From NCBI GenBank assembly GCA_947034895.1, contig OX344765.1, positions 24,371,001 through 24,435,000 on the forward strand: a stretch of DNA of 64,000 bases, in the 5' to 3' direction. The notes under the pieces are model-generated. The model was not told the origin of the DNA. It did not search any database and saw only the letters and a list, made by a program, of their open reading frames with translations. The stretch comes from Rhytidiadelphus loreus (taxonomy: Eukaryota > Streptophyta > Bryopsida > Hypnales > Hylocomiaceae). Of the stretch, positions 12,179-28,216 are shown in pieces. Each line of letters starts with the position of its first letter. The first letter of the stretch is position 1. Both the position numbers and the translations under genes were made by a program.

Positions 12179-12822
12179 AGTCACTTATTTTGTATGTATA
12201 CAAATGAGAATATAAGCTCTTTATACAAGTAGAGTGGTTGGAGGTAAAACAAAACATGTTGGATATGTAAATTAGGATTAATAAAAGCTCAATCAAGCTC
12301 ATAGTTGTCAAATTAAAGAAGGAATTGGATTCAAAGTAGAATCTTAGATATCATTTAGGCATAGTAGAATAATTTTTTTCAATTTTTTTCAATTAAGTTA
12401 ATGTGGGAAATCAAGCCAAATTTCATCTCAAAAAATCATTTCAGATTTCAAGTCTCCATTCAAAAACTATGGACAAAGTTCAAAGAAGGGTTGGAAGTTT
12501 GACATTTTTTAACATCCTCTTTGAACTTTGTCCATAACTTTTGATTAGAGACTTAAAATCTGAAACACAAAATTTTGGAGATGAAATTAGCTTGATTTCA
12601 CAACTTTTACTAGTTCAATTTTTTCTTAAAGTCATTCTACTATGCCTAAACGTGGTCTGAAATTTTACTTTGAACACAATTCCTATTTTTGACTTAACTA
12701 TGAGTGGTTTGAGCTCCTACTAATTCTAATTTACACATCCCACATGGTTCTTTTTACCTCCTACCACCCCACTTGTATAAAGAGCTTGTCTTCTTATCTT
12801 TACATATATAAAATAAGTGACC
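12179..12822. repeat. Foldback (long inverted-repeat) element, about 640 bp
   Basis: The two halves are diverged inverted copies meeting near 12,500. For example TCACTTATTTT at 12,181 pairs with AAAATAAGTGA at 12,810, and CAAAGTTCAAAGA at 12,475 pairs with its inverse at 12,520. It has no coding capacity. Confidence 0.65.
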
Positions 12823-13538
12823 TTTGAAGTTGTATCATGTGTGTGATAATTGCTGAATATGTTGATTTCTTTGCCTTTTGAACTTCCAAAATTCAAATGT
12901 GAAAGTTAGGAATAATTGCCCCATTTGTTCAAAAGAGAAGGAGAGAAGGTAGTTGGTGATGTCACCGAGCAATCGTCTTCTTGCCAACTAGTAATCATCT
13001 TCTTTTTACCCCTCTTTATACTCTTTTATAAATTTATGGATACATAAAATTGTTAGAGAAGCAATCCATTTTCAATGTGGATTGAAAGCCTATCCCAAAC
13101 ACTATCTAAGGTCCTCCAAGCATTGTGATGGAAATTTGACTCTAATGTAAATAATTTTGCTCGTCTTGTTCCTTGTCCATAAAAAATGACATTGTTTTTG
13201 TAGAACTCCTGATGGGAAAATCGAATTGTGAATTTTTTTGGTAGAAGAGTAAAGTACTCCTTGTCCTTCACATCCAAAAAAAAATTCAAAAAATGAAGTG
13301 AATATTTTTGTTCTTAGTGAACAATTGAAAATTGCTATATTGCCAAAAAACATTGTGTGGTTCTTCAAGGATTAAAAAAAAGGCCTTTGGATTTTAGAAG
13401 TTAAGGTAAACTTACACATTTCTGCCATCATTCCAATCCCACCCTCAAGTATATTTTATGTACGTTTTTCTTTTAGAATGTTTTCCTTGAGTACATGGTG
13501 GTAAAATTCAAATGAAGGTGGTGATATGCAGATTCACT

Positions 13539-14766
13539 TTAACCCCTGCAAGTTTTTGACTACTTTTTGAACAAAAACACTCTCGAACTGCCATTTCTAA
13601 TACAAGTACCAATTTTACAAAAATATCATTTTTGGACACATGTAACCATAGGATATTTTAGTATGCTAGTTTGAGAAGATGTGGAAAAAATTTCAGAAAT
13701 TTCCACTATGTGGATTGCAAGATATGAGCTTTCGAATTCACAAAAATCCTTTTTTGGGCCCTACAAAAGGTCGGGTAGCTACACTTCACAAGCTCACATT
13801 TGTATGAAAAATGTTCAAAATGGTGGTGCTTCTTTGGATTCATTCTTCAAGGCAAGTTGGCTACATGCTTGAAAATTTTCAAACCATTTGGAATTGTACA
13901 ATATATAGGAAAAAAATGATAAGTAGAAAGAAGTAGAGGATTATTCAAAATACTAAATTGATAAGAATTTAATTATGAACTTGAAAAATGCCAATCCCAA
14001 TGGTTGTAATGTTATAATAAAACAATGTACATGCTATGATTTTATTTTTTTCAAAAATTATTAAAACATTAGATGAGATTCGGAGGGGCTGGAGGATTGT
14101 TTCAAGCTTGTTCCTAGCTTCGTTCCCCTGGTCTCATTGAACGCTGATGTTAGATATTTTTATTTTTCAAGAAAATGAAAATGAAAATGAAAAATTCTTA
14201 AAATGAAAAACAAAATTAATCTTTTTTTTAAATTTTTTTCAAAAAAAGTGACTTGGCAGTCACTCGACTAGGTCAATGTAGTTTGTGAACGGCGGGTTTC
14301 GGCTGGTTTCGGCAGGTTTTGAGATGGGAACTCGCAACCCTCTAGAGTAGCAAAAAAACATGTAATGATTGAGTTCAATAAAGGACTTCAAAGTTTATTT
14401 TAGAGTAGAGATTCCATAACTATCTGCAAACCAAAAATCCTCGTAACTTTCATTTCATTATTCAAAATGGAATGATTCAAAACTTTCCATGTATATATAA
14501 AATCTAAAGAACCAATTAAAAAAAATTAATTTAAAATAAAAGTGATTTTAAAATAATTTTTTTGAACTACTTAGATTGCCCACAGTTCAAAGAAAATTAC
14601 ATATCACATAATAACTTTTTAACTGTGTAGTCAAAAGTTATGAAAATTGTTGGGCTTGAAAGATACTCCTCAGGCACATGTTATGTGAAAAATTGAAGAA
14701 TTTTTTTTTTATTTGTAGCAAGTTGCCCAAAATTACTATAACATAGTTTGGTCCATTAGGGGTTAA
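13539..14766. mobile_element. TTAACCCCT-ended transposon, copy at 13.5 kb
   Basis: The left end is TTAACCCCTGCAAG and the right end is GGTCCATTAGGGGTTAA. The interior resembles the copies at 38.2, 40.0 and 58.0 kb: all share the stretch read as GGTGGTGCTTCTTTG or a close variant, and a CACAAGCTCACATTTGTATG-like block. About 1.2 kb, no transposase. Confidence 0.65.
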
Positions 14767-15316
14767 TCCTTAAAGGATGAAGGGGTGACCTTGGAAATCA
14801 TCCCTTTCCATTACCGTGTGAATCATGAGCTTTAGAAATAGCAAAAATACTCATTAGAAGTCAGAGTACTATAGAAGACCTCCCCTTTTCACAACAAAAT
14901 TCTAAGGATGAATAGTTACACTTTTGTCCTACTACAAGGATTCCGTGTCATCCATCGGACGCCATATGTCCTCTTAAAAACTTAAGGGTTAATGAGAATA
15001 GTTTCATTTGCTCCAAATCAGCAAAAAGAACCCTTCAACACTTGAAGCAACCTCACGACACCACTTGTCATGCACTCAAGGCCCCTCCCATACGGTCCTA
15101 TAGCCGCATACGTTACCCAACATCATACGAATACGAATACCGTACGCCTTATCCCCCCGCGTGCAATCGCTGTCTTGCTCGCCTTTGAACTTGCAAAATG
15201 GGTTTTGCAGTGTGCAGAGCATCCATTGCGCCATAGCCACTCTGCGCCTGCCATTATTCTTGCGCGTTCCATTTTCGACGCGAGAGACCTTGAAACAGCC
15301 AACAGCAGCAGCCGCG

Positions 15317-18298
15317 ATGGCGTGCGCGAGTGTGGCGGTCGCTGGGTTGTCCGCTTTCCAACAAGCGGCGGCTTCGTCGTCCTCGTCCACCTTCGGTAAG
15401 CTCACATTTGATAAGGGGACTTGGAATGGATTTTAGATATTGCTCGCAAAATTTCTCGATTAATGTGAGAGTCGGACATGGCTGTTTTTTCCAAGTTTGG
15501 AGGGAGATTCGTGTCTCACCATGATTTCTAGACGCTTGGTAGGGTTGGAGAGGAAGAGTTAGGATGTGTTTTCGTTTACGAATTATGTCGGTTTCATTAC
15601 GATTTCATTCGTTTTTGTAAAGAGATTTGGTGTTTGTCGATCTCGATGCTTGGTAATGTAGCTTCGGTTGCATTTTGTTGGTACCGAGATTTTGGAAGCG
15701 GAGGACTTGAGATGAATTTTTGGAATTTTGGTGGAGATGCCGTGGTTTGTGCGGAATTAGGGTGAGGTTGAGAAGCTCCTAGGGAATTGAGATCGCATCT
15801 CTCCTCGTATGCATCAGTTCATTTCGAATGTATTTTCGCGTGGTTTAGTGAGGGCCTGGCATCATAAGATAGACGTTAGGTAAGGTTAGAGTGTGGATAG
15901 TTCCCGTGCTGGTTTTGTTTACGAATTATGTAGACTTCATGACGGTTTTGTGCTTGTTGTTTTGGATGCTTGATATGTTGCTACGGTCGACATTTGATAT
16001 ACGGAATTCTATGTTTATGAAAGCGGACGACTTGAAATAGATTTCTGGAAATTTTGCGGAAACGCCATGTTTTGTGCCGGAATTAGGGTGAGGTTTGTGA
16101 AGCTCCAGGAAATTGAACTCTCCTATGCATTTTTTCCTGTCGAATGCCTGTCCCAGGGTTTAGTCTTTGCATTATAATATGGACGTGATGTAATAGCTTA
16201 CGTCCTTTTATTCCCTCTGTTTTGCCCCGTTTAGCTTTAATTCAACCTTGTTTAGAGAGCTTCCTTGTTTGTGGCTCTCAAACATTCGTATCCGGTTTTT
16301 GTGTCGGCTTTGCGAGTAGTCGTTTAAGTTGATTGAATTGAAATAATTAAGACAAAGGTAGTAGATGCATGTGAAGAAGACCAGGTATTTATTTAGGTGC
16401 TTGGTTTTGGAGTTCTAGTTGATTTTTCCTTAGCGTGTTTTCCTCTGTAATCACTTTGAAACCTGTTAAGTTTTTGTCGATACGAGGGAATTGTAGTGAA
16501 ATAGCGTAGTAATCTACTGCCTCTATACGATCTCACGCCATCATTGGAGCTATGAGTTCTCTTAGCGAGTTGAATAGCTACGGTTTTATGAGCATTGAAT
16601 AATTATGCGCTGGACTAATTCTTTTCCAACACACACTGCATACAGGTTCTAGGGTTACGAGTGTGTTCTTGAAGAGGAGGGTGGCGCCTCTCTGCTCTGT
16701 CCAGCGTTCTCTCAGTATTACCAGCTTGTGGGGACAGAAGAAAGAAGATAACCCTGATGATGCTTCCAAGAAGGTTATTCTACTACCACTGTCACTTGTT
16801 TGTCTAAGTATCGTATGGTCGTTAAGCTGATCTGGGAAGTCTCTTGTGTTTGATTAGTATCTAATTTTTAGTGATCTCTCTGTCTGCTAGACTAAAATTT
16901 AATATCCTGTTGCAATATTATGTCACGTATCTGTTGGTGATGAGTAGTGTGATGGAATAGAGGTGAGAATATTACATATGTACTCTAAAAGGCTGAAGCT
17001 CTGGGTTTCGTTTGTATCAGGCTTAGTCAGTTGATTTGTTTAGTTTTCCTAAGCTCTAATTGTTTTAGACGTGGTATATTTTCAACTTCCATTCTATTGT
17101 TCCGACTGCTGACTAGGTCTCTGCACTGTAGGCCATCAAATACATGTCATCAGGAATCTCTATCTGGTTTTCGTTTGTACTAAGATCTTCTCTCCTTGGT
17201 GTTGCACCAGGGACTAGGAAACATGTTTGGGAATATGCAGGGGCTTTATGACACAGTGAGGAAAGCCCAACAAGTAGTTCAAGTTGAGGCTGTCCGCGTT
17301 CAGAAAGAGCTTGCTGCGTACGTTCTCTACCTTTAATACTCCGTGAATTTATCTCAGGTAAATCGAAGGGTTCCTGATGATATGTTGGTGTGCGGTGGTT
17401 ATTTTCTTAAGAAATATTTGCTTCATGTAATTTGTCTTTGTGGTGTTGATGGTGTCTTTGTTGAAAGTCTTGATGCGGGTGGTGACTATAATTGATTTTA
17501 GGATATAAAGTGGATAACCTTTGTCGATCAGTTGTGTTTGGTACATGGGGATGGGAAAACCGAGTTTGATGCGTTGCATACTCTCTTTAGCATGAGCAAA
17601 GAATATTGTCAAGTAGCTGGGTATTGAAACTGTCCTCCCTGTTTGCAGAGCGGAGTTTGATGGCTATTGTGAAGATGAGCTTGTGAAGGTTACCCTATCT
17701 GGGAACCAGGAACCTATTCGGGTCGAGATCACTGAGATCGCCTTGGAGAAGGGCGCTGAAGTGAGTTACCTCTCGAAATTGCAAAATTGACGTTTCTGTG
17801 TTCGATTAAGAGTGCACAGTTGTTCAGTAGGTTTTTATCAAGATTGTCGGGTAAGCTATCTAAGGCTCTTTGTATATGCAGGACTTGTCAGTGTTGGTGA
17901 ACCAAGCATACAAGGATGCTCACACGAAAAGTGTTGCGGTAAATAAATCATTCTCGTCCATTTTGCAATGATTTAGATGATAGGTCTATTCATGCTGCTT
18001 ATTGTTACAAGAGCCTCTATAGACTCAAAATATGCCTTTATAGGCTCAAAATATTCCTGTCTATTCATTTTCTAGCAACGTATGGTCCGAGGCGCTACTT
18101 GGACCGCTGTTCGCTTCAAATTTTACTTTTGGCTCTGAATGCTGATGATAGTTGCAAAACTGTTTATGTCGTCTGGTGCGCGTACCAGTATATTTGACTC
18201 TTGTCGAACATTCTGTGCAGGCTATGAAGGATCGTATGAAGAATTTGGCAGAAAGTCTTGGTATGCCCCCTGGCCTAGGTGGCGGTCCTGGCATGTAG
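15317..18298 (+). CDS. Chloroplast YbaB/EbfC-family nucleoid-associated protein (STIC2-like), six exons
   Basis: The exons are 15317-15395, 16646-16773, 17211-17317, 17649-17760, 17882-17938 and 18221-18298. All have GT-AG borders and phases join without a break to give 186 residues. Residues 1 to about 65 are rich in Ala, Ser and Arg and look like a chloroplast transit peptide. From about residue 70 the YbaB/EbfC fold follows (GLGNMFGNMQGLYDTVRKAQ, then VEAVRVQKELA, VTLSGNQEPIRVEIT, a DLSVLVNQAYKDA segment), ending in a Gly/Met/Pro-rich tail GMPPGLGGGPGM. In Arabidopsis the homologue STIC2 works in the stroma with cpSRP54 in thylakoid protein targeting; bacterial YbaB binds DNA. The start was chosen because it is the first ATG in frame with a plausible transit peptide. 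The gene appears intact. Confidence 0.9.
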
Positions 18299-19956
18299 AT
18301 GTTCGGTAGATAGTTCCACTTATGTAGACGGCTGTTGATTAGAGATGGCTCCTCTTGAGTCATGAGAGTGTCATCATGAGAATCTGAGTTTTTTCTCAAG
18401 AAGTCGATTCCTTTTCCTTGAGAACATTTCTATTTGGTTTTTTCAAGACTTAGTAGACAGATATTTTGCGGTTGGCCAACTGTGAATTTGTACGAGCCTC
18501 ACATAAATCAGCAAATTCTGGTATTCGGGGTGTATTCTTTCATTATTTGTTTAGTTTGATACTACCAAAGCAACTGGAGGGAGCTTTTCCCTTGAAGATG
18601 TACTTTACACTCGATCCTCACTAATGACTCTCTACAATTGTACATTCCCTTGCATATCCTAAAGAATCTGGCATGTTTTGTTCACATCTGATTAGACGAT
18701 TTCCACTTGTCAAATTGTGAACATGTGAGGCCATTTAGAATCACATTTTCCCCTATGGTGTCATTGAGGTAGCATCACAAAAAGTCCCTACGCATTGATG
18801 ATCAATATCTTCATGTTCAGTGTTTTCAAGGGTTTGTATAGAAAGTCATCATGTTAGTGCCTAAACAACACTATAATCGATAATGTATACATTATATTCA
18901 TAACAATTTTAGCATTGAAACTTTAGCGGTTCACAAAAACCATGTTGAAACTCTTATTCAGGCGACTTAAGGTGATGTTTACCTAAAATGCCACCTCATT
19001 TAAAATGGAGAAAAACAGTATGTAATCCTTGTGGTAACGTAGGTCCTAAAGACTATTGTGTAGACGCGGGTGTGAATGGAGCAAATCCAGCCAGCCTGTT
19101 GCAACAGCACACTCAGTTCACCAATCAGGCACCGCAAACAGTGCCAACTGTCGTCGATGGCCACACTTGACCACTTCAATTCCACACTGGAAAACCTGTG
19201 ATAACCTGTGATACCCTTCCCCTTTACTCATATCCAGCTAATACACAGCTCAGGACCCACTTGACTCCGAAAATAATAGCCAACGTGGCTGATCCTAATT
19301 AGTCATGGTCCCCAGATACCCTGATGCATACCCGAGTTCTTACCCTTCGCCGGCGTCCCTGCCCAGACTCCCCGCTATAGTGCAGCACTCCTGCCTATTC
19401 TGGAACCTCGACGAAGCTGTAGAATTGGCAGCCGAAGATTCAGAATTGAACGCATGAGGGCGGGATTCCTGCTCGTCTTTGCACGATTGCCGACGCCGAT
19501 TGTGCCCTTGTCGGAGCTGTAGCGCATGAGCTTTTGGTGCGAAGTGCTTATACAAGTTTTTGCAATCGAACATTTGGTGGGAGTGTAGTTTGTAACCCTG
19601 TTTTTGAGGGATCTTGGTGACTTCAAACCCTAGGTCTGGTTTTCTCTTTTCCCGATTCGAATGAAACTGGTTTGTTCGAAGAGAGAGTAGATAATTTCTT
19701 TTCATTTCTTTTTTTGGAACGCTGGAGAAGGCGGAGTTTTTTGAGTGGATCCATTTGATCGAGGTTTGGTGAGTGGAGTGGATTTCAAGGTTTTGGGTGG
19801 GGACGGTGTTAACCCTAAGGAGGTGTGTGTTTTGAGCGAGTGTATCGTTTTTTTCTTGTTCAGATCTTGTTGACATTGTGGCGAAGAGACGCCAGAGAAA
19901 AAGAGTTTGTAGAGTAGGGTGGGAGAACGTTGTGAAACACGGAGATACGTTTGCAG
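18299..19956. other. Intergenic region between the YbaB-like and RAB genes
   Basis: It holds the 3' UTR of the first gene and the promoter and 5' leader of the second. The long minus-strand frame at 19,340-20,107 overlaps the RAB leader and first exon, resembles nothing known to me and is probably chance. I see no repeat or RNA gene. Confidence 0.45.
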
Positions 19957-21613
<1,657 letters not shown>

Positions 21614-24567
21614 TGAACCTGACCCGTCAACATCCACTGACAACCTCCACAAAGTCTTGGATGTTCACATTTCAAGAGGTAATCCTGTATTATTCGTTAA
21701 GGCACAACCTGTGAAAGGTCTTGCTTAGGGACCAGTGGCTAGTGCCAAATGCTTATTTAGGCGTGAGTAGATGACATCAACGGAGCATAGACGGAGTAAG
21801 TTTTTAGGCTGGGCTGTAGTTATTATCAAGAGAAGACGCATAACGCCGCTACTGCTGGGGTAAGCTTATGTGTTGAACTAGTTTGACGCATCTCTTAAGA
21901 GATGAGTTAGGGTTGGTGATGGTAAGTGGCGAGAGATAGGTCTATTGAATGCTGAGAGCCTACGAGCTCACTAAGCATTGTGCCTGAAGGGGTGGATATG
22001 TGCTATTTTTCCTGCTCTTTCGGAATTAGGATTCTGAAAGGCAGCCTACTCCAGCATGGATTGCTGCAAGCAGTGGGTAAGATTAAAATGTAGTTAAGCT
22101 ACCGGTGAGGATTAGGCGTTTTTCTATCGGAAGACCAGCATAGCCATACTCTGTACATTAATGCGTGTTAGATATCAAGTCGACTTGAAATTAGTTCTCA
22201 TCTCCAGATTCTCGGTTCTTGAGCTTCTAGGCTCACCATTTGAGTCGGGGTTCCTTGTTTGCAAAAAGAGTTGCCGTTTTAGCATGAGAACAGTGTAAAA
22301 CCGTCGTCTGGTGTAAGCTTCGATAGACTTAAAGTGTTTACTTACATAACCATTTGACGGAGACACTAGCAACTTCGAGTGCGGGTAGCATGATAACTAA
22401 TCGCGCCAACTTCAACTTAAGAATTGGATAGAGTGCAGGTAGCATGGCAATTAGTCGACCCAAATTAGCTGAACAAGTCGAGGACCATGACTTTGAACAA
22501 ACACACTTCCACCTTCACCACTGGATAGGCACTGCATGTGAAAAATAAGCTCAATCAGACTGGAAGGCCGAAAGATTACCGTACACAGCTATCAGGTTCG
22601 GTAAAATTAATTATCCAAAAGGATGCTGAAATTTTTGGAAATTTATCTTTGCAAGAAAATAGTTTTTTATGAATGGATAAAAAAAGGATGTTACAATTAA
22701 ATATAATGCAATTAAATATTTTTTTTGTATTGAATATTCCCTCACTATTGTATTGTTAATTTTTCAAAAAGAGAAGGTATTTAATCTATGGATCACCCTT
22801 GTAATGTATTTTGGTCATTTCTTACTCTATATTCTTAGTGTGAACTAGTGTGTCTTATGTTGCCATAGTAGTTATTGGATGGCAATTACTGCCTCTTTTG
22901 GGTGTATAGTGACACTCTATGCACCCAAATGCCCCCCCACTCCCCCCATTTTAAAAGTTTTTTTTACTAAATTTTAATTCATTCCATTTACCCCACCCCT
23001 CTCTCCCATTTTAAAAGTTTTTTTAATTAAATTTTAATTTGTTCCATTACCTACCCCTCCGGATCAAACAAAAAATTTGTTCAAACCCCACCTCCTATTT
23101 GTACATTTGAAGTGGCATTGACTGTGACATTTAATATGGGATATATCCCATATACCAATTCATATCCATATGTCAATCCGTATTTGTATTCAATATAGTA
23201 TCCCAAGTCTGTATTCGTATTCCGTATCAATACAATACCTGTATCCGTGTCTATATCCCAACTTTTTTAAGATCAACGATGTTAGAGGGAGGGAGAGATT
23301 TAAAAAAAAAATCAACACCTCTCAATTTTTGGAAGGAGAGGGGGGGGGGATAATTGCAAACTAGGATTGGTACACCTCTTTTGGGTGCATAGTATAATAA
23401 AATAAAGTATAAGTTAATTTTTAGTTTTTTTAATTTATAATTTTGTTGAAAATTTAATATTTTTTTTGGCATAAGTTGGATTGTTATAAAACTAAGTCCA
23501 TGCACTCTTCCTTGTAGAGGGCTTTTCAACAGAAATAAGAATGAGTTTGTAGGATGTATGGTTTTAGAGATATCATAACAAACAAAACAAACAAAACCAA
23601 TAAACAATCTAATTTAATGTATGGATTTTAGTTATAAAAATGATCTTTTTTGAAATTTGTGTACAACTAATGAAATGAAGTTTACCCAATGCATTTTCTA
23701 TTCCAATTGGAAAATTTAATATTTTATTGCAATTTGAAGTTTGAGCCTATAACCATGGTTTATTAATTTTATAACTTTGTAATGACATGGTAACTTTGGT
23801 TTATACACTAGTAAAAGCATGTTTTGCATGGATTCAACTTTAAGATCCACATTGAGTCTAATTTGTCATTTTATCATCAATCTTCTTCATTATGTTTTGT
23901 CACTTTGGGTTCAAATATAATTTCAAAATTTTCAAAATTATTTATAAAGTGGGATATTGGCAAAGAAATTACATCTAAAATGATTTTTATTAATAGTTGA
24001 GCATGGATCTTATTGTTAAACTATATTAAATAAATTGTCTAAATTTTTGTCTAAATTTGGAAGTTTGAAAAATATTCTAGATTCTCCAAACATGCATTTA
24101 ATTTCTAGACAGCTTTAAATTAAAAATGAATGATTCTTAAATTGTATAAAAGAAGTGTCTTGAAAATTATAACTAGGTTTCTAAGAATAGAAATGATACC
24201 GCTTATGGGCTTCAAATTGATGAATGGTTGTTTCCAAGCTTCATAGTTATCCAGAATTAAACACTCATGTGCCCGTTCTTTAGTAACATAGAAGTTGAGA
24301 CTTAACTTAGAAGTATCTATTTTTAATAACTTAAGCATTTCAACCTGCACAATGTGAGAAATTTGTTGAGAAATTGAGCTCAATGTGTGCAAACATAAGA
24401 ATGAGGAAGAATACCAAAAAAAGGAATTTTATTTATTTAATGCAATATAAATGTGGATTTTTCATCCAGACCCATTCCAGTCTCCTAGACTCACCTATTC
24501 CGGTTAGCTTTGGCACTTTTTCCCTATGCAAGAAGGGAAGAGAGATGAGTGGATGAGAAAGTACTGG

Positions 24568-24906
24568 GATCACTCTGGACCTTGTCAAGTGTAAGATGAG
24601 AGTTGTTCATTGCTCTAGGAGACGACAATTGTGGTGAATGCAACATGCAAATTGTAAAGGGTGAAGAAACTTAAAAGAAGGTATGACATGTGAATTATTT
24701 TATACCTTAAACCTTCCTAGAGCAATGAACAACCCTAATATCCTAAACTCTAAACTCTCCTAGAGCAATGAACAACTCTCGTCTTACACTTGACAAGGTC
24801 TAGAGTGATCCAACATCCAAAGTTTTAATTCCATAGTTGGCTCATTGTGGTTGATCGAATGACACAAACACCCTTCACAATTTGCATGTTGCATTCACCA
24901 CAATGA
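24568..24906. repeat. Compound foldback element
   Basis: GATCACTCTGGACCTTGTC followed by the sequence to about 24,625 reappears inverted at 24,755-24,810. A second block, GTGAATGCAACATGCAAATT at about 24,634, reappears inverted at 24,872-24,900. The motif GTGAATGCAACATG is then repeated directly at 24,917-24,960. The interleaved order of the arms means it is not one simple hairpin. Confidence 0.6.
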
Positions 24907-27401
24907 GCAATGGTTAAATGTTGTGAATGCAACATGGTTAAATGTGGTGAATGCAACATGTTGTCATTAATTTGGCCTTTTTGTAGGTTTTTCCAAAGTG
25001 ATCCATAGATGAGATGTATGGTTGTATTGAAACGTTACATACAATGTCAACCTCCCACAATGATAGCGGAATACCATTGAATTCATGTCTAGCTTCACTA
25101 TGTCGCCTCCAACAATGATTTTCATATCCCACCCACTATCCATAAGACCATAAGTGAATTGAAGTAATCTTCATTGAAGTTTTTAAAAATGATTGGTGTT
25201 TGTGTTTGGTGCATTGTAGCATAGGCAAATAGGTCAACGACAACATGGGCATGAATGAACCAATGTATGTAAGTGGTTCAAGAGCTTGCACTATGTTTCA
25301 TTGACAATTTTATGTCGCAACGCACATAGGTTCTAAAAGTCTTAGTTGTGAGTATATTAGGCAAAGACCGTCAATCGTGACTTTCAAAGTTTGGTAGAGG
25401 CATTATCTTCTCTTGACTAAACTCTATCCATTTTGTTTGTGGAATATGTTTTGTATTATAGAAGAAGATATTGTTCTCAAGCAAATCCTTATGACTTTGA
25501 TGTTGACATTGTGATTCACCAATCTCAACTTGAAAACTTAGGTCAAATTAGAAATTTAGCCAAGTTTCAAGAGAAGAATAAAAAAAATTGAATTCACAAT
25601 TGTAACCTCTTGCTAATTTGCAATCTACATCCAATTTCCGTTGCAAATATGCATGTTGCACAAGAACCTTTGGAAACCACACTAGATTTATTAGCCACGT
25701 GGAACTTCAAATTTTTTGCCTTACAACCACAACCTCTATGCTTCTTAGCATCTCTAGCGTGATCCTACCTTACAATACAAATCGTTAGTTACAATTGGAC
25801 CAGTAGTAGTTTAACCTACACAACATGTTGCAATGATTGTCCCCATACTCATCGAATTTGATGGAAGTCACTACTAGCTTACAACCTCTACTACACTTAA
25901 TATCTCTTCTAATCATTACAAAAAATCTAAACCCTGTAAAAGGCTGCCAGTTTTGCAACCTCTTCGTGCAATTTTGGTGCAATTAGGGAATATTTTTCCT
26001 TTCCGGATTTGACATGGCACTACTAGTACCACGTCAGCATCACATCAGACTGACAATTTTTTTTTTTTTTTAAATATTTAAAAAAAATTGATTAAAAAAA
26101 ACTATATTTAAAATATTTTTTTATTGTTTCTGTACTTGCACTGCGAGGCTACCAAAAATCAAACATTTGCAACCTTTTGTAAGGTTCAAATTTTTTGTAA
26201 TGATCCAATGCAATAGGCACATGCCCATATATACTACAATAGACTATCTTTTAAAATTTCTCATGTCGTGATGCTAGTAATCAGGTACTATTTACTACAA
26301 TCCCAATATTGTTCTTGGGTTTGGATATATTTGTTTCCTAGTTCAGTTGATGGTCCATGCAATAGCTTCAACCATATTGTATAGATGTCCATTTGGTTGG
26401 CCACTAGCCTAAAGGCACTAAATTGTTGCCCACATTTTGGATAGTATAGAATAAATCATGAAAGCATGTTCTAAGGTTTCTACTCCTAAATTGGAGGGTT
26501 GCTATTATGTGAGTTTAGGATCATGAACACACGAGCTTAGAAGACTATATACCTATGTTATAGGTATCTATATGACATAAACTTTTCATGATTGTAGGGT
26601 ACCTATGTTTTAAATACTTATATTATAGGTGTTTATGTTATAAGGTCATTCAAAGGTTGTAGAATATCTACTTATACATATGCTCAAGATTCATATGCTT
26701 GCATTTCCATACTCACATGCTAGCATCGATGTCTTGGATTGTGGCAAGTTCTACATTTATCTTCACAACCAACAAGTTTCTTCTAACTCTCTATTAACAC
26801 ACACCTTCTAATGCAGGTCTATACATTGCCATAATTTTTTGGGTAACCAGATATGCTAGATTCTATGCATTACTATTGTAGTTGTTAATATCTGGTGTAT
26901 TTCTAGTTTGCTAGGAAAATAAGGCCTCACATATTAAATTTAACCACTTTGTTGGAGACAATTCAATACCCTATTTTGGAATTGAATATAAGAAAAAATT
27001 CCTTTTTGTAATCACTACTAGAAACAAGGGTCTTTATCAACATAAAGTCAACTTGTTTATATTAATTCAACAAATTCAAAAATTGGCTCTCTTAATTCAA
27101 AACAACAACAATTAAAGGTTGATTAAAAAAGTTGTGAAGGCATCACAATCGACTATACCCTTATTGACATGGCAATGAATGTGCTTATTCCATCCATAAG
27201 AACTTTGCCAACTCAACATAATGTTGATGTAGAGGCAAATGAAATAGAGATTTTTGGATGATTTATTGGATGTGAAGATAAAGTAGGAAAAGTTTATGTA
27301 AGGAAATTCTGCATAGTAACCATTGTGATTGGAAAATTTAGATCTATAATGTCACCTATTTTCTCTCATCTTTTGCCACCCACTTGTTTTCACAACAAGG
27401 G

Positions 27402-27650
27402 TTTGAAGTCTTTTTGATGTTTTCACAAAGTATTGTAGATTTTTGTTTGATGGTTTGGCAAGGTTTGAAGTCTTTTCTTGATGTTTTAGCAAAGTGTTGT
27501 AGATTTTTACTTAAAGATCCAATAGGGTTTGAAATTTTTTCTTGATGTTTTAGCAAAGTGTAGTAGAGTTTGGAGTCTTTTAATTTCTTGATGCTTCAAT
27601 GAAGTGTTATAGATTTTTGCTTGATGATTCAATAGGGTTTACAAATTTTG
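27402..27650. repeat. Diverged minisatellite, unit about 65 bp, roughly four copies
   Basis: The core GTTTGAAGTCTTTT, then TTGATGTTTT, CAAAGTGTTGTAGATTTTT and a variable tail recur at about 27,402, 27,468, 27,530 and 27,590. The chance minus-strand frame over it gives a repeated peptide (SKNLQHFAKTSRKDFKP-like). Confidence 0.6.
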
Positions 27651-28216
27651 GTGATAGAATTCTAGAGTTTCTCTTCTCTCACTCTCCACTTCACCCTTGT
27701 TTTTGGTTTTCTCTTGAATGTTTTGAACAATACAATTTTGTTACATTTTATTCAATGTTTCACCACATTTTTGTACATTTCACTTTTAGATCTTTAGATC
27801 TATTGCAACATGTTGAATCATACTATGCATCATATTAGATCCAAACAATTTAGATAGGCCAAATTCAAGTTCAATATTCTAGCCTCAAAAAAATTCGATT
27901 CTCTCCTTACAAGGATCGGCAATGTCATGCAAGGGTGAGTTACTGTTTCTCATTGTTCCACATGTACTCAAATTTGTTCATCAGCTCCACATCTAATCCT
28001 ACCATCCCTGTTATAGATTCCATAGGGCGCGGCTTCCTTGGGTTCGCATCCCCCACATCCTCGAATTAGTGGCCAAATGCTTGATGGACCGAATCGATAA
28101 CCCATGAAACGGTGAACAGTATGATACTCAAATCAATTTTTCCTTTCGTCTCCTCCATGTCGTAACAGCTGCCCATATCTCATTCTGTAAACCCAGCCTA
28201 ATCCCGGAGAACTGAC

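Larger units (their letters stand above)
21614..28216. other. 6.6-kb gene-free AT-rich stretch
   Basis: The beginning is probably 3' UTR of the RAB gene. At 22,920-23,050 a block CCCATTTTAAAAGTTTTTTT occurs twice in tandem, and TTTTGGGTGYATAGT motifs at 22,897 and 23,378 may mark the ends of a small element. At 23,160-23,270 lies a degenerate TATTC/GTATCC simple repeat. A foldback lies at 24,568-24,906 and a minisatellite at 27,402-27,650. No credible coding exon was found. Confidence 0.45.

Noticed and set aside
14283..14320. GGGTTTCGGCTGGTTTCGGC as an outlying copy of the palindrome
   Set aside because: It has the half-site word but no inverted second arm.
15070..15436. Overlapping frames of about 90-109 codons on both strands upstream of the YbaB-like start
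   Set aside because: They are shadows of the first exon and leader. Only the frame starting at 15,317 joins by splicing to the downstream domain.
27356..27556. 66-codon minus-strand frame with repeated NLQHFAK motifs
   Set aside because: It is translation of a minisatellite; no splice or start context.
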